This document shows positions 1-7,212 of a stretch of DNA of 44,043 nt, in pieces. The notes under the pieces are model-generated. The model saw only the letters and a program-made list of their open reading frames with translations. It was not told where the DNA came from and did not search any database. The stretch's first letter is position 1, and the number at the start of each line of letters is the position of its first letter. Source of the stretch: Treponema sp. (GTDB lineage Bacteria > Spirochaetota > Spirochaetia > Treponematales > Breznakiellaceae); contig JAITUR010000049.1 of NCBI GenBank assembly GCA_031286205.1, positions 1 to 44,043 on the forward strand, given 5' to 3'. The translations under genes were made by a program, and so were the position numbers.

Positions 1-252
1 GGGCTTCCATATACGCTTAGCTTTACTACATAGCGTCTGGCCATTTGCAACAAATGACCAAACCTCTTCTTATAAGGTAAAACCTAATAAGGCTTTACCC
101 ATTCTCCCCTTCCCTAATACCTGTAATCTTTCAATCACAGATTTGTTGCCAAATATCTCTAAAACCCGAAGGTTTTATTTGGAGCCACTAAGACCCCTAA
201 CCCTAGAAAAGGGTATCAAATTTTAAGGAATAATGTCAATAGGTAAATTCAA
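1..252. other. Hairpin-rich intergenic region, no gene seen
   Basis: No convincing ORF lies here. At least four short imperfect inverted repeats follow each other. At 38-60 TGG-CATTTG pairs with CAAATG-CCA around a CAA loop. At 76-99 GGTAAA-CCT pairs with AGG-TTTACC around an AATA loop. At 149-182 CCAAAT and AAAACC pair with GGTTTT and ATTTGG around a CGAA loop. At 200-214 ACCCT pairs with AGGGT. The region lies just downstream of the minus-strand lipoprotein operon, so one hairpin could end that transcript, but none has a long T tract on the right strand. The spacing could also fit a structured RNA or decayed palindromic elements. Confidence 0.5.
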
Positions 253-906
253 CTATTCGCCGTCATATTTTGGATGATACGGTCCATAAAGAATGCCATT
301 ATATGAATTTGCAGACAAAAGGGTATTATTTGCTTTTTTGCCTACATCAAACGCTCTGTCTGTAACGACATTAATTACTTGATTAACAGCTACAGTTGCT
401 ACAAAACCAAGCAACCCAAAACCGGAGGTGTTTACCCTTTGCCCAGAGTCTTCTTCATAAATTTTATGTGTCCATATTTCTACGCCCGTTCTAAGATCGA
501 CAAGCTTTGCTTCTGCTGTAACCAATACCCTTGCTCTACCATGTAAAAGATTAACATTGGAGCCGTAATTGGTAATGGTAATATATAATGCCGCATCCGC
601 GCCAAAAATCTGACGAAGCCTTGCATGAGGTATCTGGTGGGCTTCTTCCGCTATTGTTACACCATTCTGTATAAAAGTCTGTGAAGATAGGGTTACAGGT
701 ATGACATAATAGCCGGACTCCGCCAAAGGGTATGTTGCTGTAGAAATAAAAGTTAACGGCGCGGTTATATCGACAGTTTGATTCACCGGCGGCATTACCA
801 GAATAGATCTTGGGCGGCTGTCCTTAAAAGCCGAATAATCTTGCGTGACACAAGACACCATCGCTAAAGTAGCAATAATTAATATCAATATTGTTAATTT
901 ACGCAT
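253..906 (-). CDS. DUF799-family (GNA1162-like) lipoprotein
   Basis: This 217-residue predicted lipoprotein has an N-terminal hydrophobic segment ending in a relaxed lipobox (AMVSC, Cys at residue 19). The following domain (SRPRSILVMPPVNQT, later GADAALYITI and AKLVDLRTGVEIW) matches my recollection of the DUF799/GNA1162 family, whose fold resembles TolB and CsgG N-terminal domains. It is the last gene of a three-gene unit. Its start is fixed by a GGAGG site embedded in the last codons of the upstream DUF4810-like gene, 2 bases away. In Neisseria the same three families (CsgG, DUF4810, DUF799) are adjacent, so I infer a joint outer-membrane or periplasmic assembly. The function is not established. 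The family call is from memory of motifs, not a search. Confidence 0.8.
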   Translation of the reverse strand: MRKLTILILIIATLAMVSCVTQDYSAFKDSRPRSILVMPPVNQTVDITAPLTFISTATYPLAESGYYVIPVTLSSQTFIQNGVTIAEEAHQIPHARLRQIFGADAALYITITNYGSNVNLLHGRARVLVTAEAKLVDLRTGVEIWTHKIYEEDSGQRVNTSGFGLLGFVATVAVNQVINVVTDRAFDVGKKANNTLLSANSYNGILYGPYHPKYDGE

Positions 907-908
907 TT

Positions 909-1256
909 TTACCTCCTAATCCTGCTTATGGTAAAATCCATATAATGGGCAGATTCCGGAAAAAGCGCCTTTTCCGCTTCGAAATATCTTATAGCTGTCT
1001 GCCTGTTGCCAACTTCTGCATATAACATTCCAAGATGGGCATTAAATCCCGGCGGGAATGATTTACCGCTAGCTTCAATTTCCTGCTTAATGCTTTCCAA
1101 CTGCTGAATCTGGACATTGATATCTTCCCCGCCTTTTAGGTACATGCGTGTTATTGATTCAGAATCGCCCCAGTGATAAATCCCGGATGTAACACATCCT
1201 GAAAAACCCAGAATTAATAAAAAAGTTAACGTGAAAATTGTAATGTTTTTTTTCAT
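909..1256 (-). CDS. DUF4810-like small lipoprotein
   Basis: This 115-residue lipoprotein has a signal segment ending GFSGC (Cys at residue 21). The rest contains a TPR-like helical pair: FNAHLGMLYAEVGNRQTAIR followed by a FEAEKALFPES stretch. The SGIYHWGDSE segment just after the Cys is typical of what I recall for DUF4810 proteins. It lies 3 bases downstream of the CsgG-like gene and 2 bases upstream of the DUF799-like gene, so it is almost certainly co-translated. The SD (GGAAGA) is weak and overlaps the end of the upstream gene. A role as an accessory subunit of a CsgG-like lipoprotein complex is inferred from gene order only. Confidence 0.75.
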   Translation of the reverse strand: MKKNITIFTLTFLLILGFSGCVTSGIYHWGDSESITRMYLKGGEDINVQIQQLESIKQEIEASGKSFPPGFNAHLGMLYAEVGNRQTAIRYFEAEKALFPESAHYMDFTISRIRR

Positions 1257-1259
1257 TTA

Positions 1260-1946
1260 TTATCTTCCAGCCAAATTTACCGCACCGGCATCGATTGCTT
1301 CCGACAACCTGTCAACAGCTTCACGAATTGCTAAATCCAATACCTTGCCGTTTAGTGTTGAGTCATATCCTGCAGAGGTGCCAAATCCGGCAATTTCCCT
1401 GCTGTCAAGAACATATTCGCCTGCACCCTGTACTGTATAGACGATTGCACTGGTCCTGATATCGACAATGTTTATCATAACCTTGGTGTAGGCTACCTGC
1501 CGTTTGCCGCGGCCTAAAATTCCATACAACTGCGTGTCGCTTACTTCTCTGCGGCCAAACTCTGTAACATCTCCTGTTACAATATGAGTAGCGCCCTGCA
1601 ACTGCTGGGTAGTCCCGCGAATTTGAGCTTCTCTTAATGCCTGCTCCATATTATCCCTGTCTAAAACTGTAAAACGATTAGTCAGGTTTAGATGAGAAAC
1701 AAGAATTGTCTTTGCCTGTCCGCCCAGACGATCTTCGCCGTCCGAAAAAATTCCGCGCATAAAGTCGGAACGATTTTCGAACCTGCCGACTACGATAGGT
1801 GAACGAGGTCCGGTATACACACGCCTGGATGCCTGAGTCTCTGTACCTGCTACAGTTCTTGAACTTTCTGTGGCACAGCCTGTTAAAAACAACATTAAAA
1901 CTGCTGATACAACAATGATAGTTGTAACGAATTTGTAGTTTTTCAT
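1260..1946 (-). CDS. CsgG/HfaB-family outer-membrane lipoprotein
   Basis: This 228-residue lipoprotein has a lipobox FLTGC with Cys at residue 24. The mature part carries the CsgG-type pattern: GPRSPIVVGRFENRSDF, then a long helix region with LTNRFTVLDRDNMEQALRE, GATHIVTGDVTEF, and VMINIVDIRTSAIVYTVQGAGEY. CsgG forms a secretion nonamer in curli systems, but many homologues outside curli loci have unknown roles. No curlin genes are visible here. It is the first gene of the operon. AGGAG sits 7 bases before ATG, and a strong promoter lies upstream. CsgG-family membership is solid; the pore or export role is inference. Confidence 0.87.
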   Translation of the reverse strand: MKNYKFVTTIIVVSAVLMLFLTGCATESSRTVAGTETQASRRVYTGPRSPIVVGRFENRSDFMRGIFSDGEDRLGGQAKTILVSHLNLTNRFTVLDRDNMEQALREAQIRGTTQQLQGATHIVTGDVTEFGRREVSDTQLYGILGRGKRQVAYTKVMINIVDIRTSAIVYTVQGAGEYVLDSREIAGFGTSAGYDSTLNGKVLDLAIREAVDRLSEAIDAGAVNLAGR

Positions 1947-1978
1947 TTTATATCTCCTATAAATGATTTAATGATTTT

Positions 1979-2007
1979 AATATATCAACATAAGTAAAGA
2001 ATGTCAA
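1979..2007 (-). promoter_or_regulatory. Sigma70-type promoter of the CsgG-like operon
   Basis: On the minus strand a perfect -35 TTGACA (2007-2002), a 17-base spacer and a -10 TATATT (1984-1979) precede the CsgG-like ATG at 1946 by about 32 bases. Confidence 0.7.
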
Positions 2008-2237
2008 TATTTTATCTTAAACTATGGTAGATAATGTATAATTACACCTAATAATCATAATATTCACTTGTAAATCTTCGATTTATGGTATCAAATTGCA
2101 TAATAATCTCCCGGCTGCCGAGTCATTGTTTAGGTAAAAACATATATCTTATGGAAAAGAACTGGTTTTACCGGGTTTTGCTGTATTTTTGCCAAAATTT
2201 TGCAATATTTCATGTATAAATCGAATCTTAAGGGAGC

Positions 2238-2266
2238 TTGCTTTATTATAATAATTTGTGTATAAT
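2238..2266 (+). promoter_or_regulatory. Promoter of the membrane-protein/PH-like operon
   Basis: A -35-like TTGCTT (2238-2243), a 17-base spacer and a consensus -10 TATAAT (2261-2266) lie 43 bases before the ATG at 2310. The -35 box is weak (TTG only); the -10 box is perfect. Confidence 0.55.
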
Positions 2267-2309
2267 CTATTAAAATTAGACGGTGGGAAAGACCACTAAG
2301 GAGAAAATT

Positions 2310-3110
2310 ATGTATTCAGAGAATGAAAAATCTCAAAAGAAATTTTTAGGAGGTTACCTAAATTTCGTTGACAGCACAAAATTCTTTACAACTCCATTTT
2401 CGTGGTTGTATGTGATTGTTGCTCTGGCGTTCCTTGCACTGCCAGTAATTGTTTTGGCGCAGGGAATAGATGTCAAAATTTTTGAAGGTGACGGTAAGAT
2501 TGTATTTGGTTTTATTTTATTGTTAATTGCTTCTATCTTTGGTGCAATTATCGGATTCGTTATTGCGTGGAATGGCAGAAAAAACGAAAATGTCGGTAAA
2601 ATAACCATTGATTTAATAATCGATTCAGTTGCCGACTTACTGGGTCTTATTATAAAATCATTGGCGCATTTCCTGGGAGTCTTTGGCTTCTTTGCAGGTC
2701 TTTTTGCCCTCCTCTTCGGCGATCGCTTGCTTGGTTCGCTTGGCATTGGGTTAGATGCAATACATATAATGATCGGTGTGCCGCTTTTCGGTTATGGTCT
2801 TGTATGGTTTTCCAGACTTTTTAAATTTCTCTTTGCAAAAATTTCACGAATCATAGTAATGGTGATTGTCCAAGTATTTAAATTTGTCATCTACGCTATT
2901 GCCACCATTTATAACTTTATCGCACATATTGTTAAGCAGTTGTTCAGCTACTTCTTCATCCTTATCCAGGCACAAGTTGATCTCCTTGTCAACGGCTTAA
3001 AAGTGGTTATCGCTCTTGTCGCGCGGCTTGGCAGATTCCTGCTTGCTTATGCGGCATCACCCTTCAAGAACAAAGATTATAACGACGCGAAAGTCACTTA
3101 TAACGAATAA
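2310..3110 (+). CDS. Polytopic membrane protein of unknown function
   Basis: This is a 266-residue protein I do not recognise. It has several hydrophobic stretches: near residues 24-43 (WLYVIVALAFLALP), 57-80, 100-127 (including FFAGLFALLF), 140-160 and a long aromatic-rich set around 170-215. The C-terminus is polar. I start it at ATG 2310 because AAGGAG lies 6 bases upstream; a GTG at 2283 is in frame but has no ribosome site and would overlap that SD. It is followed after 11 bases by the PH-like gene, and a terminator closes the pair. Co-expression with a PH-like protein suggests a membrane-associated task, but nothing in the sequence gives a reaction. Confidence 0.75.
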   Translation: MYSENEKSQKKFLGGYLNFVDSTKFFTTPFSWLYVIVALAFLALPVIVLAQGIDVKIFEGDGKIVFGFILLLIASIFGAIIGFVIAWNGRKNENVGKITIDLIIDSVADLLGLIIKSLAHFLGVFGFFAGLFALLFGDRLLGSLGIGLDAIHIMIGVPLFGYGLVWFSRLFKFLFAKISRIIVMVIVQVFKFVIYAIATIYNFIAHIVKQLFSYFFILIQAQVDLLVNGLKVVIALVARLGRFLLAYAASPFKNKDYNDAKVTYNE

Positions 3111-3121
3111 CGGAGGACATC

Positions 3122-3574
3122 ATGATGTTAAAATCAGGCTTCCAATTATTGGAAGACGAGCGTTTGGTTCTGGAAATAGAATCAAAGCTTTACATGACCA
3201 GCTCATGGCTGCCTCTGCGTTTTTTATGGGGAATAATACGGCCTTTATTTCAGATACTTGGCTTTAAAAGATCGGGGTATTTAATTGCTACAAACAAACG
3301 ATTTGTGGAATATTATACCCAGACGATTTTTTGGTTAATTAAATTCAGAAAATACGCTGAAAGTATCTCCCTGAAAAAAATAGATGAGCAAGTTCATTGG
3401 GTTAAAAAAGGAAGATTTCTGTTCTTCTGCCGTGCGTATCAGGTAAGTTATGACAGATTTTGCTGCTGCAAAATGCCTTGGACACGGGTATATTTCATCC
3501 TTAAGGGTAAAGAAGAAGATGAAGCAATTAAGATTGTAAATCTTCTAAACCGGGCGGTAACTTCTGCTCAATAA
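3122..3574 (+). CDS. Small PH-like (bPH-type) protein, hypothetical
   Basis: This 150-residue protein begins MMLKSGFQLLEDERLVLE. It contains SGYLIATNKRFVEYY and a beta-rich middle with an ISLKKIDEQVHW segment. That order (an EE or DE-rich start, GYLIATNKR, then SISLKKI) is the pattern of bacterial PH-domain (YdbT/bPH) proteins, in which 'lTnkRl' is a hallmark. A hydrophobic segment around residues 29-46 could sit on the membrane. GGAGG lies 5 bases before ATG. It forms an operon with the upstream membrane protein. The family call is moderate; no function is known to me. Confidence 0.65.
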   Translation: MMLKSGFQLLEDERLVLEIESKLYMTSSWLPLRFLWGIIRPLFQILGFKRSGYLIATNKRFVEYYTQTIFWLIKFRKYAESISLKKIDEQVHWVKKGRFLFFCRAYQVSYDRFCCCKMPWTRVYFILKGKEEDEAIKIVNLLNRAVTSAQ

Positions 3575-3583
3575 CTAAGAATA

Positions 3584-3618
3584 ACGGGGACATTGCTTTG
3601 CTTTGTCCCTGTTTTTTT
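3584..3618 (+). terminator. Rho-independent terminator
   Basis: ACGGGGACA (3584-3592) pairs with TGTCCCTGT (3604-3612), nine pairs with one G-U, and runs into seven T bases. It lies 10 bases after the stop of the PH-like gene. Confidence 0.88.
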
Positions 3619-3641
3619 ATCTTTATTATTATTTAGTAATA

Positions 3642-4937
3642 TTAAATCTCTAACGCAATTGCATCATATTCATTTTTACAATCAATTTTTTGGTCAGCGG
3701 GCAGGCGGCAGCGTAAAACAGCGCCGGACGGCGGGGGCGTTTTTCCTTTGTATTTAACCAATACCTTTAGATAATTTGCCGACACTCCACGGCAGGATTT
3801 TACAGAGTTTTCTATTAATACTTCAACCTCTTTGCCCAGTTGCTTTTTTACATATTCCGCCCTGCCATGCCATGCCAATTCTGTAAGTAATTGAACGCGG
3901 CGGGTTACTTCGCTTTCTTGTACGGTATCGGAAAAATCAAAAGCGGGTGTGCCGGGACGTTTTGAATACGGAAAAACATGTATCCATGCAAATTGCAGTT
4001 TCTTACATAACTCATAGGTTTTATTAAACTCCGCTTCTGTTTCGCCGGGGAAACCGGTAATTATATCGCAGGCAATAAAAGGATCATCTTTTACACCGCG
4101 TAAAAAAGATACTGCATTTTCTATTATATTCGCATTATACGAACGACCCATTCTTTGCAATACAATTTGGCTGCATGACTGTATCGATAAATGAAAATGA
4201 GGACGAATACGATTGCCGGAAACACTTTTTGCAAAATCTTTGGTAATAAACAGAGGATCTAGCGAGGATAATCTTAAAGCTATTTTCTGTGTGCCGGCAA
4301 TAAGGTAACTTAATAGCTTTGTCAAATTTTCGCATGAAGGATGCAAAGACATAGAGGAATATTGACTAATATTTACACCAGTTAAAACTGCTTCGGCATA
4401 GGTTTGTTCAAGGAGTAGAAGCCGTTCCAATACCTGTTCCGCAGGCAGGCTTTCGCTTGGTCCGCGGGCTAAACGAATACGGCAATAGGTGCATTTATTG
4501 TTACAGCCATCCTGGATTTTTAGGATACTTCTTGTATGTACCGAAAATTGTTCGGGCACAAATTGAAATTTACTGCTTTGATTATTATCATTAAAAAAAT
4601 TTAATACTTCTTCTCTTTTTAAAACCAAAAGCCCCGAATTTGAATTTTCCGCGGTTAATAATTTTTCTATACCTTCTTTTTCCAGCTCTGCATAACAGCC
4701 TGTTACAATAATTTTAGCCTTAGGATAATCCCGCAATGCCTTTCGTATAACTCTCCGCGCTTTTTGATCCGCTTTGGAAGTTACTGTGCAGGTATTGATT
4801 ATTACGACAGCCGGTTTTGAATTAATCTTTTGCTTTATGAATAATTCATAACCTGCCCGCCTGAACGAATCGGCATAAGATTCGCTTTCCAGAGAATTGA
4901 GTTTACAACCAAGTGTGTGAATTAATACTTCTGGCAC
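3642..4937 (-). CDS. mtaB: tRNA methylthiotransferase (MtaB family, radical SAM)
   Basis: This 431-residue MiaB-like methylthiotransferase probably converts t6A37 to ms2t6A37 in tRNA decoding ANN codons. The N-terminal UPF0004 domain has the three cluster cysteines C11 (TLGCKLN), C50 (NTCTVT) and C81 (VTGCYAE). The radical SAM domain has C145, C149 and C152 in CNNKCTYC. A TRAM-like end (LGKEVEVLIE to the C-terminus) completes the family layout and length. The start is GTG at 4937, 7 bases after the stop of the TPR gene, without a clear SD. It was chosen because the family begins a few residues before TLGCK. Third gene of the bactofilin operon. MtaB is preferred over MiaB or RimO from overall motif style. 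Confidence 0.9.
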   Translation of the reverse strand: MPEVLIHTLGCKLNSLESESYADSFRRAGYELFIKQKINSKPAVVIINTCTVTSKADQKARRVIRKALRDYPKAKIIVTGCYAELEKEGIEKLLTAENSNSGLLVLKREEVLNFFNDNNQSSKFQFVPEQFSVHTRSILKIQDGCNNKCTYCRIRLARGPSESLPAEQVLERLLLLEQTYAEAVLTGVNISQYSSMSLHPSCENLTKLLSYLIAGTQKIALRLSSLDPLFITKDFAKSVSGNRIRPHFHLSIQSCSQIVLQRMGRSYNANIIENAVSFLRGVKDDPFIACDIITGFPGETEAEFNKTYELCKKLQFAWIHVFPYSKRPGTPAFDFSDTVQESEVTRRVQLLTELAWHGRAEYVKKQLGKEVEVLIENSVKSCRGVSANYLKVLVKYKGKTPPPSGAVLRCRLPADQKIDCKNEYDAIALEI

Positions 4938-4944
4938 TTAGAAA

Positions 4945-5688
4945 TTACTGACCGCCCATGCTTCGCCTGATTCTGTCAATTCCGCGCTGGGCATCTGTTA
5001 ATTGAGAATTTAACGAGAGCGCCCTTTCGTATGCTTCGAGCGCGCTGGAAAGGTCTGTGGCATTTTCCCGCGCGTATGCAAGTCTTGCCCACCATGCCGC
5101 GTTTCCGGGAACCCAATGCACAGAAGTGGAAAGGGCTATATCCGCATGGCGGAAGCGCCCCTGCCTGATAAATATTTCTCCCATAAGATAGTAGACTTCC
5201 GCTATTCTGGAGCCTTCCGGGGCAAGAGCCGCATATTCCTGAAAAAATTGCAGGGCTTCGTTATTGTTGCCCATGTAATAATGTATTTCCCCAAGTATCT
5301 GAATAATTCTAATATCGCGATTATGAATAGCTCTTCCGGCACGGGCATAGCGCAGGGCTTCTTCATATCGATTTAACCGAATAAGACTCCAGCAAATTAC
5401 AACATGCGATTCCAGATTAACCGGATTTGCGGCTATTTCGTCGCGGCAAATTTGGACGGCTCTTTCAAGATTACCTGAACGATATTCCACCAATGCGTCA
5501 GGAGGTCTATTTTGCGAGTGGACGGGTATCGATATAAATAAAAAATAAAAAATGACGAACCCCACCCTAAAGGGCTGGGGTATCGTCATTCTCCCGAGGA
5601 ATTGCATTCGAGGTTTAATACGGGTATTAAACCCCTCAGCACGAATGAAAAACGCAAATAATTTGTTATTGTTAATTGATAGTTTCAT
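4945..5688 (-). CDS. TPR-repeat secreted protein with an element inserted in its signal peptide
   Basis: This 247-residue protein has at least three TPR units: from residue 67 (ALVEYRSGNLERAVQICRDE), near 106 (NRYEEALRYARAGRAI), near 140 (IHYYMGNNNEALQFFQEY), and a last pair with SALEAYERALSLN. The start is firm because its ATG overlaps the bactofilin stop as ATGA. The N-terminus is odd. MKLSINNNKLFAFF is followed by about 33 residues encoded by two DNA hairpins, and then by YFLFISIPVHSQ. Joining the two outer parts gives an ordinary signal peptide with cleavage before Gln. Internal Met residues inside the element could rescue translation. The role is unknown; context suggests an envelope or cytoskeleton partner of bactofilin. 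Confidence 0.85.
   Translation of the reverse strand: MKLSINNNKLFAFFIRAEGFNTRIKPRMQFLGRMTIPQPFRVGFVIFYFLFISIPVHSQNRPPDALVEYRSGNLERAVQICRDEIAANPVNLESHVVICWSLIRLNRYEEALRYARAGRAIHNRDIRIIQILGEIHYYMGNNNEALQFFQEYAALAPEGSRIAEVYYLMGEIFIRQGRFRHADIALSTSVHWVPGNAAWWARLAYARENATDLSSALEAYERALSLNSQLTDAQRGIDRIRRSMGGQ
5549..5647 (-). repeat. In-frame palindromic element (two adjacent hairpins)
   Basis: Hairpin A (5551-5590) has AATGACGA pairing with TCGTCATT, CCCCA with TGGGG and CCCT with AGGG, with a 2-base loop. Hairpin B (5605-5647) has outer arms CATTCG and CGAATG and inner arms GGTTTAATAC (5612-5621) and GTATTAAACC (5624-5633). Together they span about 99 bases, a multiple of three, without a stop in the TPR reading frame. 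The exact edges are uncertain because both flanks are T-rich on the coding strand. I see no second full copy in this window. Confidence 0.7.
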
Positions 5689-6047
5689 ACAGGATTTTTT
5701 CCTACCATTGTGCAGCGGCCGTTAAATACACAGCCTGTTTCCATATAAATTTCAGGAGCCGTAACATTTCCGACAAGTTTACCGGTAATTGTTACTTCTA
5801 CTTTTTCTACAGCAGTAATATCGCCTTTAACCTGTCCGCGAATTAATACGCGTAAAGCACGAATATTGGCATTTACTACCGCATTTTCGTCGATAACCAA
5901 AAGCCCTGTAGCATTAATTTCTCCCGAAACCTTGCCCCTTATTAGAAAGGGTTTTTCGAAGTGAAGAGTGCCTGTAAAGTCAATATCAGGAGACAGGATA
6001 GTATCAAAATCCGCATCTTCCATGAAGTCATTGTAAACATCTGTCAT
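5685..6047 (-). CDS. Bactofilin (polymer-forming cytoskeletal protein)
   Basis: This 120-residue bactofilin has the DUF583/PF04519 beta-helix pattern with hydrophobic and glycine spacing every few residues: DFTGTLHFEKPFLIRGKVSGEI, VVNANIRALRVLIRGQVKGDI, VEVTITGKLVGNVTAPEI. Flanking tails are short, as usual. Bactofilins self-assemble into filaments without nucleotide and organise cell-wall or envelope machinery in several bacteria, including spirochetes. It is the first gene of the bactofilin-TPR-mtaB operon, with an ATGA overlap to the TPR gene. No SD precedes ATG 6047. Instead an extended -10 box ends exactly 6 bases before it, predicting a leaderless message. Confidence 0.92.
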   Translation of the reverse strand: MTDVYNDFMEDADFDTILSPDIDFTGTLHFEKPFLIRGKVSGEINATGLLVIDENAVVNANIRALRVLIRGQVKGDITAVEKVEVTITGKLVGNVTAPEIYMETGCVFNGRCTMVGKNPV

Positions 6048-6053
6048 ATTAAT

Positions 6054-6082
6054 ATTATAACAGGTTGTGAAAAATATGAAAA
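6054..6082 (-). promoter_or_regulatory. Extended -10 promoter giving a leaderless bactofilin mRNA
   Basis: On the minus strand TGTTATAAT (TG at -14, TATAAT 6059-6054) stands 6 bases before the ATG at 6047. A partial -35 TTTTCA lies at 6082-6077 (17-base spacer). It is interleaved with the pta promoter. Confidence 0.6.
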
Positions 6083-6093
6083 GGGTGTATTAT
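6065..6093 (+). promoter_or_regulatory. Candidate pta promoter
   Basis: TTGTGA (6065-6070), a 17-base spacer and TATTAT (6088-6093) precede the pta SD and ATG. It overlaps the bactofilin promoter on the other strand, so simultaneous occupancy is unlikely. Confidence 0.4.
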
Positions 6094-6112
6094 ATGTAAT
6101 TAGGAGATATAA

Positions 6113-7120
6113 ATGAATTTTATTATTGATATGAAAGCAAAGGCTTCCGCCGCCTTAAAAAGGCTGGTTTTACCGGAAGGGACGGATAAAAGGATAGTCA
6201 GAGCCGCCAGAATTATTTTGGACGAAAGACTGGCATCCAGCGTTGCCTTGCTGGGTAAGGCAGCGGATATCCAGGAAGCTGCAAGAACCGAAGGAGTGGA
6301 TCTTGGCGGAATTGACATAATATCTCCTGCATCGGATCCTCGCTTAAGTAAATATGCCGATATTTACTACGAATTGCGAAAAAACAAAGGTATAACCCAT
6401 GAACAGGCAAGAATCGATATTGCCGACAATCTTCGCTGGGGCGCAATGATGATTCGTCAAAATGATGCCGATGCCATTGTCGCAGGCTGTGAACGAACAA
6501 CCAGCGATGTACTTAGGGCGGGACTTTCCATTATTGGCACTACCCCCGGCTTAAAAACCGCTTCTTCCTGTTTTGTTATGACAGGTTTAGACCCTCAATA
6601 TGGGGTAGATGGAGCGATGATCTTCAGCGATTGCGCGGTTGTTCCAAATCCGACTGCCGACCAGTTAGCGGATATTGCCCAAAGCGCCTCCATGAGCTGC
6701 AGGGAATTTTTAAACGCAGAGCCGATTACCGCGCTTTTATCTTTTTCTACCAAGGGTTCCGCCGCTCATGATGATGTTGTGAAAGTTCAAACTGCGGTAG
6801 ATATTTTAAAAGAAAAAAAAGTTGATTTTATATTTGACGGCGAATTACAGGCAGATTCTGCTCTTGTTCCTGCCGTATTGGAGGCAAAAGCGGCAGGGAG
6901 TCCCTTGCTTTCCGGAAAAAGAACTGTAAATACCCTTATTTTCCCCGATTTAGACGCGGGAAATATTGGCTATAAATTGGTTCAACGGCTGGGAAAAGCT
7001 CAGGCATTTGGACCCTTTTTACAGGGATTTTCCAAACCAATAAGCGATCTTTCCAGAGGCGCGTCTGTTGATGATATCGTAACAACTTGCGCGGTAACAT
7101 TGGCAAGAGTAAAAAATTAA
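6113..7120 (+). CDS. pta: Phosphate acetyltransferase
   Basis: This 335-residue single-domain phosphotransacetylase interconverts acetyl-CoA and acetyl phosphate, feeding acetate kinase for substrate-level ATP in fermentation. Motifs include LVLPEGTDKRIVRAA at the N-terminus and DADAIVAGCERTTSDVLRAG. SSCFVM and FSDCAVVPNPTADQLADIA lie mid-protein, with LLSFSTKGSA further on. FDGELQADSALVP and NTLIFPDLDAGNIGYKLVQR are the acyl-CoA binding face near the C-terminus. The length fits the short class without the N-terminal regulatory domains of E. coli Pta. TAGGAG lies 7 bases before ATG. It has its own promoter, divergent from bactofilin, and no terminator was obvious before the next gene. No ackA is in the window. 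Confidence 0.95.
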   Translation: MNFIIDMKAKASAALKRLVLPEGTDKRIVRAARIILDERLASSVALLGKAADIQEAARTEGVDLGGIDIISPASDPRLSKYADIYYELRKNKGITHEQARIDIADNLRWGAMMIRQNDADAIVAGCERTTSDVLRAGLSIIGTTPGLKTASSCFVMTGLDPQYGVDGAMIFSDCAVVPNPTADQLADIAQSASMSCREFLNAEPITALLSFSTKGSAAHDDVVKVQTAVDILKEKKVDFIFDGELQADSALVPAVLEAKAAGSPLLSGKRTVNTLIFPDLDAGNIGYKLVQRLGKAQAFGPFLQGFSKPISDLSRGASVDDIVTTCAVTLARVKN

Positions 7121-7129
7121 AAAAAACAG

Positions 7130-7159
7130 TTGATAAATTTAGTATAATAGGTTTATAAT
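7130..7159 (+). promoter_or_regulatory. Promoter of the KPAA-repeat protein gene
   Basis: TTGATA (7130-7135) and TATAAT (7154-7159) with an 18-base spacer lie 53 bases before the ATG, in a very AT-rich gap after pta. Confidence 0.5.
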
Positions 7160-7212
7160 ATTATATTAATTTTGATTTTATAAAAAAGAAATAGTTCCTT
7201 AAGGAGGGAAAA

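Larger units (their letters stand above)
1947..2309. other. Divergent intergenic region with two promoters
   Basis: This gap separates the CsgG-like operon (minus) from a membrane-protein gene (plus). Both promoters are listed separately. Between them, about 2132-2198, GGTAAAA and TTTTACC form the arms of a 7-bp stem with a long loop, and the adjacent sequence is rich in TTTTGC repeats. I see no additional ORF with a ribosome binding site. Confidence 0.5.

Noticed and set aside
212-2097. Shared 11-mer GGTATCAAATT at 212-222 and 2087-2097
   Set aside because: Repeats of 11 bases are expected by chance in an AT-rich 44-kb window; flanks do not match.
2283-2309. GTG start for the membrane protein
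   Set aside because: AAGGAG lies inside this extension, just before ATG 2310, and no ribosome site precedes the GTG.
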